Assembly: GCA_021464245.1 (NCBI GenBank)
Contig: JADCRB010000057.1
Coordinates: 994,487-1,058,486 of the forward strand
Reading direction: 5' to 3'
Length of the DNA stretch: 64,000 nt
From: Carallia brachiata
Lineage: Eukaryota > Streptophyta > Magnoliopsida > Malpighiales > Rhizophoraceae
Shown: positions 12,483-23,720 of the stretch, in pieces
How the letters are laid out: each line of letters starts with the position of its first letter
Position numbering within the stretch: the first letter of the stretch is position 1
The notes under the pieces: generated by a model
The model's input: only the letters and a program-made list of their open reading frames with translations
What the model was told of the DNA's origin: nothing
The model's database searches: none
Program-made: the position numbers and the translations under genes

Positions 12483-12490
12483 TATATAAA
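12483..12490 (+). promoter_or_regulatory. TATA box of SKS copy B
   Basis: TATATAAA followed by GGAGAGGG, ~205 bp upstream of the ATG at 12695. The leader contains a (TA)n tract at ~12571-12608 that is absent from copy A, which accounts for much of the longer distance. The match to the box of copy A suggests a shared ancestral promoter. Confidence 0.6.
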
Positions 12491-12570
12491 GGAGAGGGTT
12501 GGCGGGCCAAGCAATTTGTAGAAGAAGACTCTTCTAAGGATCTTCTTCTCGTAGGGACAGGACAGATTAC

Positions 12571-12571
12571 A

Positions 12572-12608
<37 letters not shown>
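12571..12608. repeat. (TA)n microsatellite in the SKS copy B leader
   Basis: About 18 TA units between the TATA box and the start codon, so probably in the 5' untranslated region. Length changes here would alter leader length only. Confidence 0.9.
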
Positions 12609-12611
<3 letters not shown>

Positions 12612-12694
12612 GGAAAAACGAAAAAAGGAGATTTTATTGGAAGGGGATCATAGAAAGGGTTAACTAATTAAGAAACAATTTGAGGAATAATACC

Positions 12695-14754
12695 ATGGCT
12701 GGGGCAGGGGTGATGTTGATGACATTGCTGTGCCTCTCAGCCGGTGCAATGTTAGGTGTCCGGGCTGAGGATCCTTACCTATTTTTCACATGGAACGTCA
12801 CCTACGGCACCATCTCTCCTTTGGGGGTTCCCCAGCAAGTCATCCTCATCAACAATCAATTCCCCGGACCCGTTATCAACTCCACCAGCAACAACAACAT
12901 TCTCATCAATGTGTTCAACAATCTTGATGAACCATTTCTTCTGACATGGTACGTAACCTTTACAAATTATTATTATTATTATTATTATTTTGGCTCGTTT
13001 GGGAGTCCTTTGTCTCCTTTGGTTAATTACATACGTACTTAACTTAACAATTAGTTATGTAATGTAACACCCCCGTCACTGCATGTCTATATTTATATCT
13101 ATTTTTTAAATTGCTTGCAGGGGCGGCATCCAGCAGAGGAAGAACTCGTGGCAGGATGGAGTGCCGGGAACCAATTGCCCCATCCCCCCAGGGACCAATC
13201 ACACCTACCACTTCCAGGTCAAGGACCAAATCGGCAGTTACTTCTACTACCCGAGCACAGGCATGCAGAGGGCAGCTGGTGGCTTTGGCGGTCTCCACGT
13301 CAACAGCCGCCTGCTCATCCCTGTGCCTTATGCCGATCCTGAGGACGACTACACCGTCATCATCAACGACTGGTTCACCAAGAGCCAAAGCACTCTCAGG
13401 AAATTCTTGGACAGCGGACGTTCAATCGGCAGACCAGATGGTGTCCTCATCAATGGTAAAACTGCCAAGGGAGACAGCAAGGATGAGCCCCTCTTCACCA
13501 TGAAGCCCGGAAAGACGTACAAGTACAGAGTTTGCAATGCAGGACTCAAGACATCCCTCAACTTTAGGATACAGGGCCACCCGATGAAGCTCGTTGAGAT
13601 GGAAGGCTCCCACGTGGTTCAGAACACCTACGAGTCCCTCGATGTGCATGTTGGGCAGTGCTTCAGTGTTCTTGTGACAGCCGACCAAGCACCCAAGGAC
13701 TATTACATGGTGGCTTCCACTCGATTCACCAAAAAAGTCATCACTGCCAAGGGAATCATCCGCTACACCAACGGCAATGGCCCGGCTTCACCTGTGCTCC
13801 CTGAGGCCCCCGTTGGAGTGGCGTGGTCCCTCAACCAGTTCCGCTCCTTCCGCTGGAATCTCACAGCAAGTGCTGCCAGGCCCAACCCACAGGGGTCTTA
13901 CCACTATGGCAACATCAACATCACTCGCACCATCAAGCTCGTGAACACAGCCGGCAAGGCAGGTGGCAAGCTTCGGTATGCCATCAATGGTGTCTCTCAC
14001 GTCGACCCATCCACTCCGCTCAAGCTCGCCGAGTACTACGGGATCGCAAACAAGGTCTTTAAGTACAACAGCATCCCAGATAATCCACCTGCCAAAATTG
14101 GTGAGATTGTGTTGCAGCCTAATGTCCTCAACTTTACCTTCCGTAACTTCGTCGAGATCATCTTTGAGAACCACGAGAAGAGCATCCAATCGTATCGCTT
14201 GAATGGCTATTCCTTCTTTGCAGTCGCGTAAGTACATAGAAATCTCCATATTTATTTATTTATTTATATATCGTTAGCACAGAGTGCACTTCAATTGGAT
14301 CGAGCCATGCATCGTGTTTAATTGATTTGAGTACATGCGTGTTATTTGACATTAATTTCATTAACTACTTTAATTTTTTTTTCCTTTAATTAATATACGA
14401 TATTAATTAAATTCTTTAATCCATGGCCATATGTAATAAATGAATTAATGTAGGATGGAGGGCGGGAAATGGACCCCAGAGAAGAGGAAGAACTACAATC
14501 TGCTGGACGCGGTGAGCAGAAACACAGTGCAGGTATTCCCCAACTCTTGGACGGCCATCCTTTTGACATTCGACAACGCCGGAATGTGGAACGTCAAGTC
14601 AGAGATGTGGGAAAGGACCTATCTCGGCCAACAGCTCTACATCAGTGTTCTGTCTCCAAACCGCTCCCTCAGGGACGAATACAACATTCCTGACACCGCT
14701 TTGCTATGTGGCCTCGTCAAGGACTTGCCCAAACCCCCGCCATACAGCGTCTAA
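12695..14754 (+). CDS. SKU5-similar (SKS) multicopper-oxidase-like protein, NTP303/Bp10 type, copy B
   Basis: Exons 12695-12948, 13121-14227 and 14454-14754 give 553 aa. Exon 2 and exon 3 have exactly the same lengths (1107 and 301 nt) as in copy A, and the proteins are very similar throughout. The start is ATG 12695 (MAGAGVML, signal peptide to ~27); an upstream TTG in frame is disregarded. Copper ligands are replaced as in copy A: TWGGIQ for HWHG, YYPSTGMQR for the HSH site, SEMWER for HCHIE. Gly replaces Asn in the WNGIQ motif at the first splice junction. Predicted to be a secreted, non-oxidase cupredoxin protein of the cell surface. A possible AATAAA poly(A) signal lies at 15034-15039. 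The pair probably arose by inverted duplication. Confidence 0.93.
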
Positions 14755-15632
14755 AGTAAAATTCCTTCCGCTCCCCCCCCAAGCCAGCCCCCAGCAGCAT
14801 TCCCTTCCAGTTTGTCGTTTTTTCCTTTTCTTTTTTTTTTTTTTTTTGTGGGAGTGGTGAATTGTGCAAGTGTTAACCCTTTCCCATTTGCAACAAGCGA
14901 AATTCAATTCAATTCTCCTATTTATTTCTTGTATTTCTTTATACTCATCTTTTAAAGACGGAATGTGATTTTTTGTAATCTGTTTGTACCAAAAATATGC
15001 AAGTACCGCAGCTTTTTAGGGTCAACGAATCTAAATAAAATACTCTTGAAATTGCGCGGGTGTGTGTATATGTATGTGCACTTGTTTCTTTTCATTTAAT
15101 TATTATTATTATGTTATTATTATTACTAGTACTGCAACAAACTAAGCAAGGTAACAAACAAGCGATGGCTTCTTAAAGACAAAAAAAAAAAAGAAAAAAG
15201 AAAAACAACAACAGTTTGACCAAAAAAAAACTTGTGATAATAATACAAAATTAAAGCAAGAGGGAGAGACATAAGAAAAAACTTATGGAGCCCTGTCACA
15301 CTTTAAATATTAAATTTTTGTTTGATTGTAACAAGGTTCTTATTTTTTACAATAAAAATTTTATTTTGTCACAAAAAAAAACACAGATTTTTCATGTTAC
15401 AAAATATAATATTGCCGTTGTATAAAACAGAAGATTTGTTACCGTTCCAGTGAAACCCAATTTTGGAGGGGTACTTTTTTCCTTCATATAATGACGAAGA
15501 ACAAATAATGGTGTTGATGAACTCATGGAACAGTAGGGTTCATAAATCATTAATGAAATTAAAAAAAAATAAATAAATTGGGATCATTTAATTATGAAAG
15601 ATTGAATAAGACTAGTTAAAATAGTTGGGAAG
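14755..15632. other. Spacer between SKS copy B and the PPR gene
   Basis: Contains the likely 3' UTR of SKS copy B (to ~15.05 kb), T- and A-runs, and AT-rich DNA upstream of the PPR start. No gene seen. Confidence 0.7.
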
Positions 15633-17405
15633 ATGGGCGAGGGAGTGGACCGGACCGAGGATACGAGCATACTCAGCAGCAGCAGTAGCAGCATCAACAA
15701 CAAGAAGGAGAATAATAGTAGCCGCTGCAGTAGCAGAAGTTGGAGTTCAAAGCAGCAGCAGCAAGTGGCGTCCTTTTTGCTTAGGCAATGGTCGGGCCTC
15801 AAGCTCAAACACATGGAACAAACGCACGGGATCATGATCACCGGAGGCGTCCTGGTCCCTCTTCTTGCCCAATTCATAAGCGCCTGCTCTTCTCTTGGTT
15901 TTTCTGGCTACGCCCTTTCAGTCTTCACCGCCGCTACCAATAATAATAGCATTAATGGACTTAAAGTTAACCCCAACACCACCGCCCTCCCCCACTCCTT
16001 CTCGGTCTCCTGGTATAACAACATGATCAAGGCGCTCTCTTCCTCCCCATCCACCGCCAAACAAGCCATCTCCCTTTTCAAATCCATTCTACTCTCTGGA
16101 TTTCGACCCGACTCTTACTCCTTTCCTTTGACCTTAAAGGCCGTCGTCCGATTATCATCTCTCCGCACCGGCACCCAGCTTCACTGTCAGTCCATACGCA
16201 TTGGTCTTCACTCTCAACTTCACGTTGTCACCGCCCTTATCCAGATGTATTCTTCCTGCGTCCCCGGCAGCATTTCTGATGCTCGCAAACTGTTTGATGG
16301 AATGTACTCTTCAGGAGACCTGGCTCTCTGGAACGCCATGGTCGCCGGTTATGTTAAGCGTGCCGACCTGGACACTGCCCGCGACTTATTCGAGCGCATG
16401 CCTCAAAGGAATGTCATCTCTTGGACATCCGTCATTTCCGGTTATGTTCACGTGAATCGGCCCTATGCGGCTATTGCCCTCTTCCGGAGGATGCAGCTTC
16501 AAAATGTGAAACCTGATGAAATTGCAATGTTGGCTGCACTCTCTGCTTGTGCCCAGTTGGGCGCTCTGGAATTAGGTGAATGGATTCACAACTACATTGA
16601 CGCCCATGGACTGGATAAGATTCTCCCCCTCAACAATGCGCTTATAGACATGTATGCAAAGTCCGGTAATATTACCAAGGCCTTACAGGTGTTCGAGAGC
16701 ACCAAGCATAAAAATGTCATAACATGGACTGCAGTGGTCGCTGGACTAGCTCTGCATGGTCTTGGAAAAGAAGCTACCGAAATGTTTTCGCGGATGGAGA
16801 GAGCTGGAGTTACACCAAACGATGTCACTTTCCTTGCCGTGCTTTCTGCCTGTAGTCATTCCGGATTGGTCCAAATTGGTAAACTCTACTTTAACATCAT
16901 GAGATCCAGGTATGCTGTTCGACCCAAAATTGAGCATTATGGCTGCATGATAGATTTACTTGGAAGAGCTGGATACCTGCAGGAGGCACAAGAACTACTT
17001 AGTTGTATGCCATTTGAGGCAAATGCAGCTATATGGGGTTCTCTGCTGGCTGCTTCGACTACTCATGGAAACGCTCAGCTTGGAGACTTTGCATTGCACC
17101 ATCTGGTTCAGTTGGAGCCAGATAATAGTGGAAATTTTTCCCTCTTATCTAATATATATGCTTCCCTTGGTAGGTGGAATGATTCTAGAATGGTGAGGAA
17201 GGTGATGAGGGACCTAGGTGTTAAAAAGATGCCCGGAATAAGTTTCACTGAAGTGAATAATAGAGTTTATGAGTTTATTGCAGGAGAGGTGTCACATCCT
17301 CAGTTTGCTAAAATACATGAAGTTTTATACAAGTTAAACGGGCAGTTGAGACTGATTCAGAATTTGGAAGAGGATTTTGTTGTGTTGCTTGACTACAATG
17401 GGTGA
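15633..17405 (+). CDS. Pentatricopeptide repeat protein, PLS class, E subgroup (At5g56310-like)
   Basis: Single exon, 590 aa. Residues 1-45 are Ser/Asn/Gln-rich low complexity (SSSSSSINN, KQQQQ). Typical PLS-class repeats follow, for example WNAMVAGYVKRADLDTARDLFERMPQRNVISWTSV and NALIDMYAKSGNITKALQVFE. The C-terminal E-type extension includes HYGCMIDLLGRAGYLQEA, AAIWGSLLAAS and GVKKMPGISFTEVNNRVYEF. There is no DYW deaminase domain. By overall pattern it resembles Arabidopsis At5g56310. Such proteins bind organellar transcripts, and E-class members usually serve as C-to-U editing factors recruiting a DYW partner in trans. Which organelle is not clear: the N-terminus is Ser-rich and basic but not a textbook transit peptide. 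The ATG at 15633 is the first in frame, but an internal start at the MKQ-like block (MEQTHGIMI, residue ~62) cannot be excluded. Confidence 0.95.
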   Translation: MGEGVDRTEDTSILSSSSSSINNKKENNSSRCSSRSWSSKQQQQVASFLLRQWSGLKLKHMEQTHGIMITGGVLVPLLAQFISACSSLGFSGYALSVFTAATNNNSINGLKVNPNTTALPHSFSVSWYNNMIKALSSSPSTAKQAISLFKSILLSGFRPDSYSFPLTLKAVVRLSSLRTGTQLHCQSIRIGLHSQLHVVTALIQMYSSCVPGSISDARKLFDGMYSSGDLALWNAMVAGYVKRADLDTARDLFERMPQRNVISWTSVISGYVHVNRPYAAIALFRRMQLQNVKPDEIAMLAALSACAQLGALELGEWIHNYIDAHGLDKILPLNNALIDMYAKSGNITKALQVFESTKHKNVITWTAVVAGLALHGLGKEATEMFSRMERAGVTPNDVTFLAVLSACSHSGLVQIGKLYFNIMRSRYAVRPKIEHYGCMIDLLGRAGYLQEAQELLSCMPFEANAAIWGSLLAASTTHGNAQLGDFALHHLVQLEPDNSGNFSLLSNIYASLGRWNDSRMVRKVMRDLGVKKMPGISFTEVNNRVYEFIAGEVSHPQFAKIHEVLYKLNGQLRLIQNLEEDFVVLLDYNG

Positions 17406-19186
17406 TAGGATTTACTGCTACTTCTGAACATAGATGATCTTTCTTAGAACCAACTTCCCCGTTACCCTAGCATCAGAAAACTTGACAGCATGAACACTTT
17501 TCTGCATCTCCAACAGGTTAGCAATTAAATTTGCTTATTTTCATCTTTTATTTCCATCGGACTTAAGTTTATGGACATCATTGCAGGAATTGTATCGGGG
17601 TTTTCTTTGACTACAGAAGTAATTGGGAATCATAGCCACAACATAACATCCGTCTCTCAGTTTACTGGATGTCATTGCTGTTCCTGTGATTGGAGACTTG
17701 AAATCAGAATAATTTTGTTTTATCATCAACAGGCAAGATTTCTTTTTTTTTTTTTTTCGTGCATTTTTTTCTCTAACGAGCACATATCTCTTCGCATAAC
17801 TTCTTGTGGTAGAAGTTGATTCAAGCTTATATTTTATGTCTTGTTCACTGTTCTGCCTTGGATGTGTAAGATCATCTTGTTAATGCTATGTCTAATGCAG
17901 CATACATCATTGGCAAATGGATTGTAGAAGTAGTATGGGCAAAGGAGCATTCATGACAGCTGTTAGCTCATAGACTAGCAGTCATGAACTTTGTTTTCCT
18001 AGAAGCAATTATGTACATGGATGGTTACATTTCACCCATTGGTCACGCCACTTGGATGCTTAGGAAAATTACTGTTGTTGACCGGGCTAAATATGATGTC
18101 CTGACAAGCTAGCATTCATGCTAGTATCTACCTTACTTCTTGTTTTCTCTTTTTGGCCACAAGACGCACTTTGTTGCATAACTACTCACTAGCACACAAG
18201 TGGAATTTCATGCCTCGACCAGATTATATCTAAGTCAGTAGGAAGACTTTTAAGTGATGCACCAATTTCTCTTCGCCTTACAGGAAGCTCAATTATGTTT
18301 CTCTTTGAAAATTTTGAACAGAAATTATGCAGCCTGAACTTATGACGCATCTTCCTTTTCTGTAAAGCTCTTTGTGGTTGTGTTTAAACTTGATGTCGTT
18401 GGACTTTAATTTAAATAATATATATGCATTTTCTTGGAAATGAGATAAATGTAGATATAGTTGACCAATAGCATATGGATCTCTATGCAAAATGACTTTA
18501 AGGTATGCTGTTGTAGCAGTTGAAATCAAAATCAATTGCCTCTCGTGGGCAAGAGCAGAAGGTAAATTACAACTACATATCTGCACAGAGATGGATTCTT
18601 TTTCTATTAGATACAAGTTCCGATGCTGGCGTTCTTGTTCCCTTCAATGGACATTTCACTCAACTCGTCACCCTAACTTCCACCGGCATCATTCATACAA
18701 GTTATCATTCCTAGTCTTAAATGGTCGAAGGAATCATGGTCGAATCCCAGTTCATAAAACCCTATTAGGCAGTTTGATTTCCAACTAGAAATCAAATACC
18801 AAAACTTGCTCTCCAACTCAGGATCCTGTAGATTGGATTTCCAACCGGTCCACAATTGTAACATAGGCACTATCAGGCGGTTTCAACTTTCAGCTTTCGC
18901 AACGGATGCACAACTAATTATTTATTTTCCCTCTCGGTGCTCAGCGACTTGGAGAGGACCAGGACACGTGCAAGATGAAGAAATGATAAGCAACGCAGTC
19001 AAAACAACATTAAGCTGCATTATTGTCGAACTGCATAAATGAACCTTGCCTCAGAGAGTGAATAACTGTTTGTTACAAACGCACCAACTGTTTCATTACT
19101 ATATAACAAACAACTAATCTTTTTCACTAATGCCTGGAATGGAATGACTTGGTGCCACAACATAATGGCATCTTACAAACAATAGA
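17406..19186. other. Region between the PPR gene and the VOA1-like gene (convergent 3' ends)
   Basis: No coding feature recognised. The two genes converge here, so 3' UTRs of both are expected; ~17.4-18.0 kb may be PPR 3' UTR. A short perfect hairpin (tttgatttc/gaaatcaaa) lies at ~18775-18798. The small ORFs here lack family resemblance. Confidence 0.6.
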
Positions 19187-22100
19187 TTAAGATTCTTGGG
19201 GTGCCTCAAATCGTGATGGTGTGTCAATTCCCATCATACAGCAAAGGCCAGATATCAAAATGACCAGCAACACAATCCCCTGGAACATCAGAACATATGA
19301 TATCAGGACCCTAGAAATGCAACAATGGGAGGAACAATCACACAATAAAAGGGGGAACCGAGGAGAAATAGGAGAAAGAAGATTGTCTCATACACTGCAT
19401 CAGAATAGACCCATTACACAGGAAACATAGGAGAGAATGGGGAGGGGCATATCCTTTCAGCTAAGCCCTCTTCGTGAGTGCCACTTGAAATTTTATATAA
19501 TCCATGGGTCTCTTTGTCAGATGAGGTAAATCATCTCATTATGAAATGGCAATATAATTGGTCAAGGAGATGTCCAATGGCATTAACTGCTCATTAGGTG
19601 CTTGCCAAAGGTCAAATGTAGAGGCAGATGAGAGACGTCAAAAAATGGATGGGCATACCCTCCTAGCTAAAGCACCCCTTCATGAGTGCTACTTGAAATT
19701 TTTGATACAAATGGTCAAGGAGAATATGCAACCTCTTTGGATGCTCTAACTGTTAGGAAGTTGCCAAACATTTAATGCAGAAGAAGAGGAAAGGAAATAT
19801 CAGTTAATTTCCAGGACAATAAATGGGGGTCATTCCAGAGAATCAACTGGCTGATTAACTCTGTTTAATCAAAACTCAGTTTCCAACTTGATATAGATTC
19901 CCTTGAGAACACTAGCTGGAATGTTCAACGAAGTATCACATTAAAAAAGAGGATTGAAGCATCTGCAACAAAAATGTGTGAGGTAGTATGAAATTGATTA
20001 GGCTAGTAATATTGCATAATGCAAGGCCTTTGCGCAGATAAAGGTTATAAAAGCTCACCTACAAGGAGTTTCTTTCAAAAATGGAATGAGAACAAGATGT
20101 ACCAATGGCAGATTATAAGGGTTATTCTAACAATTTGCTTCTCTCATTTGTTTCATTCTTCACCTAAAGTGGTCTTCATATTGCATATCTTTTCATAGTT
20201 AACACGCTTTCCCATAACCACCTTGGCCACCCCCAAAGAACCAAACAAAAAAAAACGACAGAAAAAGAAATATTTGGCCTTCCTTTACTAAATTGATTCA
20301 TTTGCGCCAGTAATATCAATGATACTCCTGTCGAAGACAAACTAATTAACTAAACAACATTTCCAAGCAGGCCAAAAGCACCATTACCAGATATCACACA
20401 ACTAAGAAAGGCCAATGTATACTTACAACCAATAGTCCCTCCAGTAGGGAGGACTTGATCTGGCAAACTTCGTCACAAACAATGGAATTGGGATATCCAT
20501 TTCCTGTAGAAGACTCAGCTAGAAACCTTTTTAGTTCTCGATGAGGTGAATACTGAACTGATTGAAGAGGTTCTGAAATATAGAGGACGGTATATTTTGT
20601 TCCCAATGCCTCCATAGAACTGATAAGCCCAGAGAAAACCTCACCTGCATTGCATGTTTAGTCAATACATCTGCATGAATTCCTTGGACCATAAAAACAT
20701 GAAATCGGTAATGCGCTTTTGATATCTACTAGCAACAAAGAAGTTAACATACTTTCACTTTGTAGGTGCTCAAGTCCTTTCTGAGAATCAGAACCTCCAT
20801 GGCAGAACACAACCAGCTCCGCTGGTCCATTTGGTCTCTTTTTCATCTTTGAAAGTAAATAGTCCTGTCCATTTTTATAGACAGAGTTTTCAGAGTGTTG
20901 TGTTAGAATGCCAAAAGTTTGCAACTAGTCATACAACATTCCAAGTTGACTTACATGAACTGTTTGCAGGTCTGCTAGTTTCTCAAAGTTTCCACCCTGT
21001 ACAGAGCATGATTCTGAGAAAGCAACATTACTAATCCGTGATTCCTGGCCACATGCTTTAGCAAACCCCAAAAGCAGAGAGTTCTCTATTGTCTCCTCCT
21101 GTGATGGAACAACATATGGGAATGCCATGGAGAAATTGGATCTTGTGAATGATACCTGTGCACAACACCAGCACCAATTATATAACAAAAGAATTGGGTG
21201 GTCTAAACCGGGTTTCAATAAATGCTAGTCAGTTGAGTCCAATTGATTAAGTAAATAAAGTTAGCCAGTTACCATGAGAAAGTTAATAAGATCTGGATCT
21301 GCATTTGCATTTGCAGAAATATCCGAGGACAGGAGCTACAGATAAGAAAAGTAAAACCATCAACAGCCTTTTTTTTCACAGAAGAAAGCAAGGCACAAAC
21401 ATTGCGCTTTATAGTGTTTCTCGTGGTACCAATGCAACTAACACCCACACAAAGATAAATGTCAACAAAAAGAAGCTACTCTATAACGAATTGTCTCAGC
21501 CAATATGTATAAGAAAATGCCAGTTTCAAGGCAGACGATTGGAATCCAAGAACATATGTACTGACACTATGCTCATTATGTTCACCCGATTAGCCATGGG
21601 TGAAATCATTATTAGGAAGCCATGTGCCGGTGAAGCTAGAAGATTAAGCCAATGACAAGGCAACCCAAAAGTGAACTAAAGCCAGTCATTGCTGTTTAGT
21701 ACATGCTAAAGTTTTCAAGCTATGGAAATTGGTTGCATTGTATGTATAACAATGATTCCCAAAATTTCTTACCTCTCTACCAACAAAAACAAGAGCTAAA
21801 TCCAGAGACTGCTGAAGATTTTCTTCTGAGCACTACATAAACAAAATAACAAAATAATATATGTACATATCAACGTAGAAGAGGCCAACTGAAAATTAAC
21901 TCAAAAAAAAAAGTAGCATATGATTTTTCATTAAAAAAAATCTTTTATCTCTCTCTCCCCCCCCCCCTCTCTCTCTCTCTCTTTAATATGATTTTTCATT
22001 AAAAAAATCTCTTATCTCTCTCTCTCTCTCTCTCTCTCCCTCTCTTTCTCTTTATTTTTTCATTTTGGTTGAATGAAGACTTTTATCTCTGCTCAAAAAA

Positions 22101-23266
22101 CTAAAGAACAAAAGACGTGCATGGAAACTAGAAACTGAAAACTATATCAACCAAGGGCAAGCTTAGCACCAGAAAATTTGACCATCCCCCCTCAGATAGA
22201 ACAGATTTGGCAAGGTCCCTCGAAGACAAAGTTTGATAATTTACAGCATCATCCATTTTTCTTGTTTTGCAACCTGTAGGCACTCACAACAAAATCGTAT
22301 GAGATACTGATTTCTACAAATTTTAAGCACATGAAAAGGATTAAACTAAGACAATATGACCAGCATACCACATATTGGATAGAATTAAACTAATTAGTGG
22401 CAAACATAGCATCCAAATTTATATTTATAGAAAAAACTAAGTCAAGCAAATGCTATTCGCAAAAGTAATTTTGTTGCCACCACGTAGATTGCGGAATCCC
22501 ATAAAGGAGGAGTAACTTCATTCAAAAACACTAGATAAACTAGGTGTTCCCAGAACCAAGCACTTCTGCATGTATGAGCACTCTCAGGACTGAAAACTGA
22601 ACCTTATGCCTGACTTCCTGATACACGAACTACCACAGCCTGATGTGATCGCCAGTTTTTGTCATTTGATTAGCTTAACAATAAGGAAGGAAATTGCTAG
22701 TGAAATTTCTAATTGGGCCAGACCATCATTTTTTCCCTCTTTTCTCAGTGCTGCATAACATCATAATCTTTGACATTAAAAAAGCAATCCTCGGACATCA
22801 ATTTGCTGACGATGTCTATGTTTACATATGCTTTCTAATTAAAAACAAGTAAAATCATTCAAAGATGCTCTTCATAAGTTTAGTTGCATAGCATTTCCAT
22901 GACTTCCCTAATATACTGCTGGAGAAAGAAACAAGACTCTTCGCGTTTCCTATCTGCTTTTTTTTTTCCCTCACTCTCTTTTGGTTCTTGTAAACACTCA
23001 AGCAGCCACCTTGATATCAGTAATTGCAAAGAAAAGCAGGAAAGAAGTTGTTTAATATTATTATTTTTTTAGGACAAAAAATTCTGAAAAGAAAAAAAGG
23101 AAAAAAGGAAGAAGGCGTGTTTAACATACGGATTGTGGTGATGAGGAGACCAGAGGAAAGCTGGCACCGTGAATTGAAAAGCCAGCAGTAATGGAAGATG
23201 TGATAACAACAACAACAACATCATAAACAACATCGCAACGCCACCACTGTTGGACGCCATCTTCAT
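19187..23266 (-). CDS. V-type ATPase accessory S1/VOA1-like type I membrane protein
   Basis: Eight exons on the minus strand: 23266-23130, 22260-22170, 21832-21773, 21335-21273, 21155-20955, 20864-20753, 20644-20427 and 19279-19187; 324 aa. A signal peptide (~1-30, Leu-rich) precedes FQFTVPAFLWSPH, typical of the plant family. Luminal motifs include YQTLSSRDLAKSVLSEGGWSN, CSEENLQQSLDLALVFVGRE and FSMAFPYV. A C-terminal transmembrane helix (~287-311, LLEGLLVGIVLLVILISGL) is followed by CCMMGIDTPSRFEAPQES, matching the Ac45/VOA1 TM-plus-tail domain. Related yeast and animal proteins assist V-ATPase assembly in the ER; the plant role is inferred. Exon 2 appears to use an AAG acceptor 13 nt after a better CAG, because only that choice keeps the frame open. 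Confidence 0.9.
19445..19795. repeat. Imperfect tandem duplication in the last VOA1-like intron
   Basis: Two diverged units share gggcatatcct/gggcataccct, agctaagccctcttcgtgag/agctaaagcaccccttcatg, acttgaaattttt, ggtcaaggaga and aggtgcttgccaaa/aggaagttgccaaa. The first runs ~19445-19645 and the second ~19650-19795; the first carries extra sequence. No coding potential. Confidence 0.7.
21921..22050. repeat. Duplicated poly-pyrimidine block in the second VOA1-like intron
   Basis: The segment gatttttcattaaaaaaaatcttttatctctctct, with its CT run, occurs twice (~21921-21982 and ~21989-22050). The first copy includes an 11-C run. On the transcribed (minus) strand this is a GA-rich block inside an intron. 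Confidence 0.85.
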
Positions 23267-23678
23267 CCTTTCTTGACCCTTCCTCTAAACTTCCCTGTCC
23301 GCTCAAATTACACCTACAAAAAAGAAAAAATGCTTTAATTACTAATCGAAACATGATTTTGATTTTGTATCATAGATCAAAATCAAATAAACTCTAAAAA
23401 AATAGGTTTTTTTTTTATTTGGTAATTGAGAGTGAAATTTGAAAAACCTGTAAAACGCACTTCAAAACAAAATAAGAATCTTCGGGAATGATTAGTAGCG
23501 GTAAAATAAAAATAAAAATAAAGGAAAAAAAAAAACAAACAAGAATGAAGAAGAATTAAAGCGAGATGAGGAAGTAACGAGGGAAGAAGAGGGAACAAGG
23601 AACAACTAACCAGATGATGAGAAGGAGCACTAGCAGGTTTAGAATAGTGTGGTGGTGAACAACGGAGATATATAATCA

Positions 23679-23681
<3 letters not shown>

Positions 23682-23716
<35 letters not shown>
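23682..23716. repeat. (TA)n microsatellite upstream of the VOA1-like gene
   Basis: About 17 TA units, ~420 bp upstream of the VOA1-like start codon. Confidence 0.9.

Positions 23717-23720
<4 letters not shown>

Noticed and set aside
13788..14249. 153-aa minus-strand ORF over SKS copy B exon 2
   Set aside because: Shadow of the sense exon; no independent features.
15584..15877. 97-aa minus-strand Leu-rich ORF over the PPR N-terminus
   Set aside because: Antisense reading of Ser/Gln triplet repeats.
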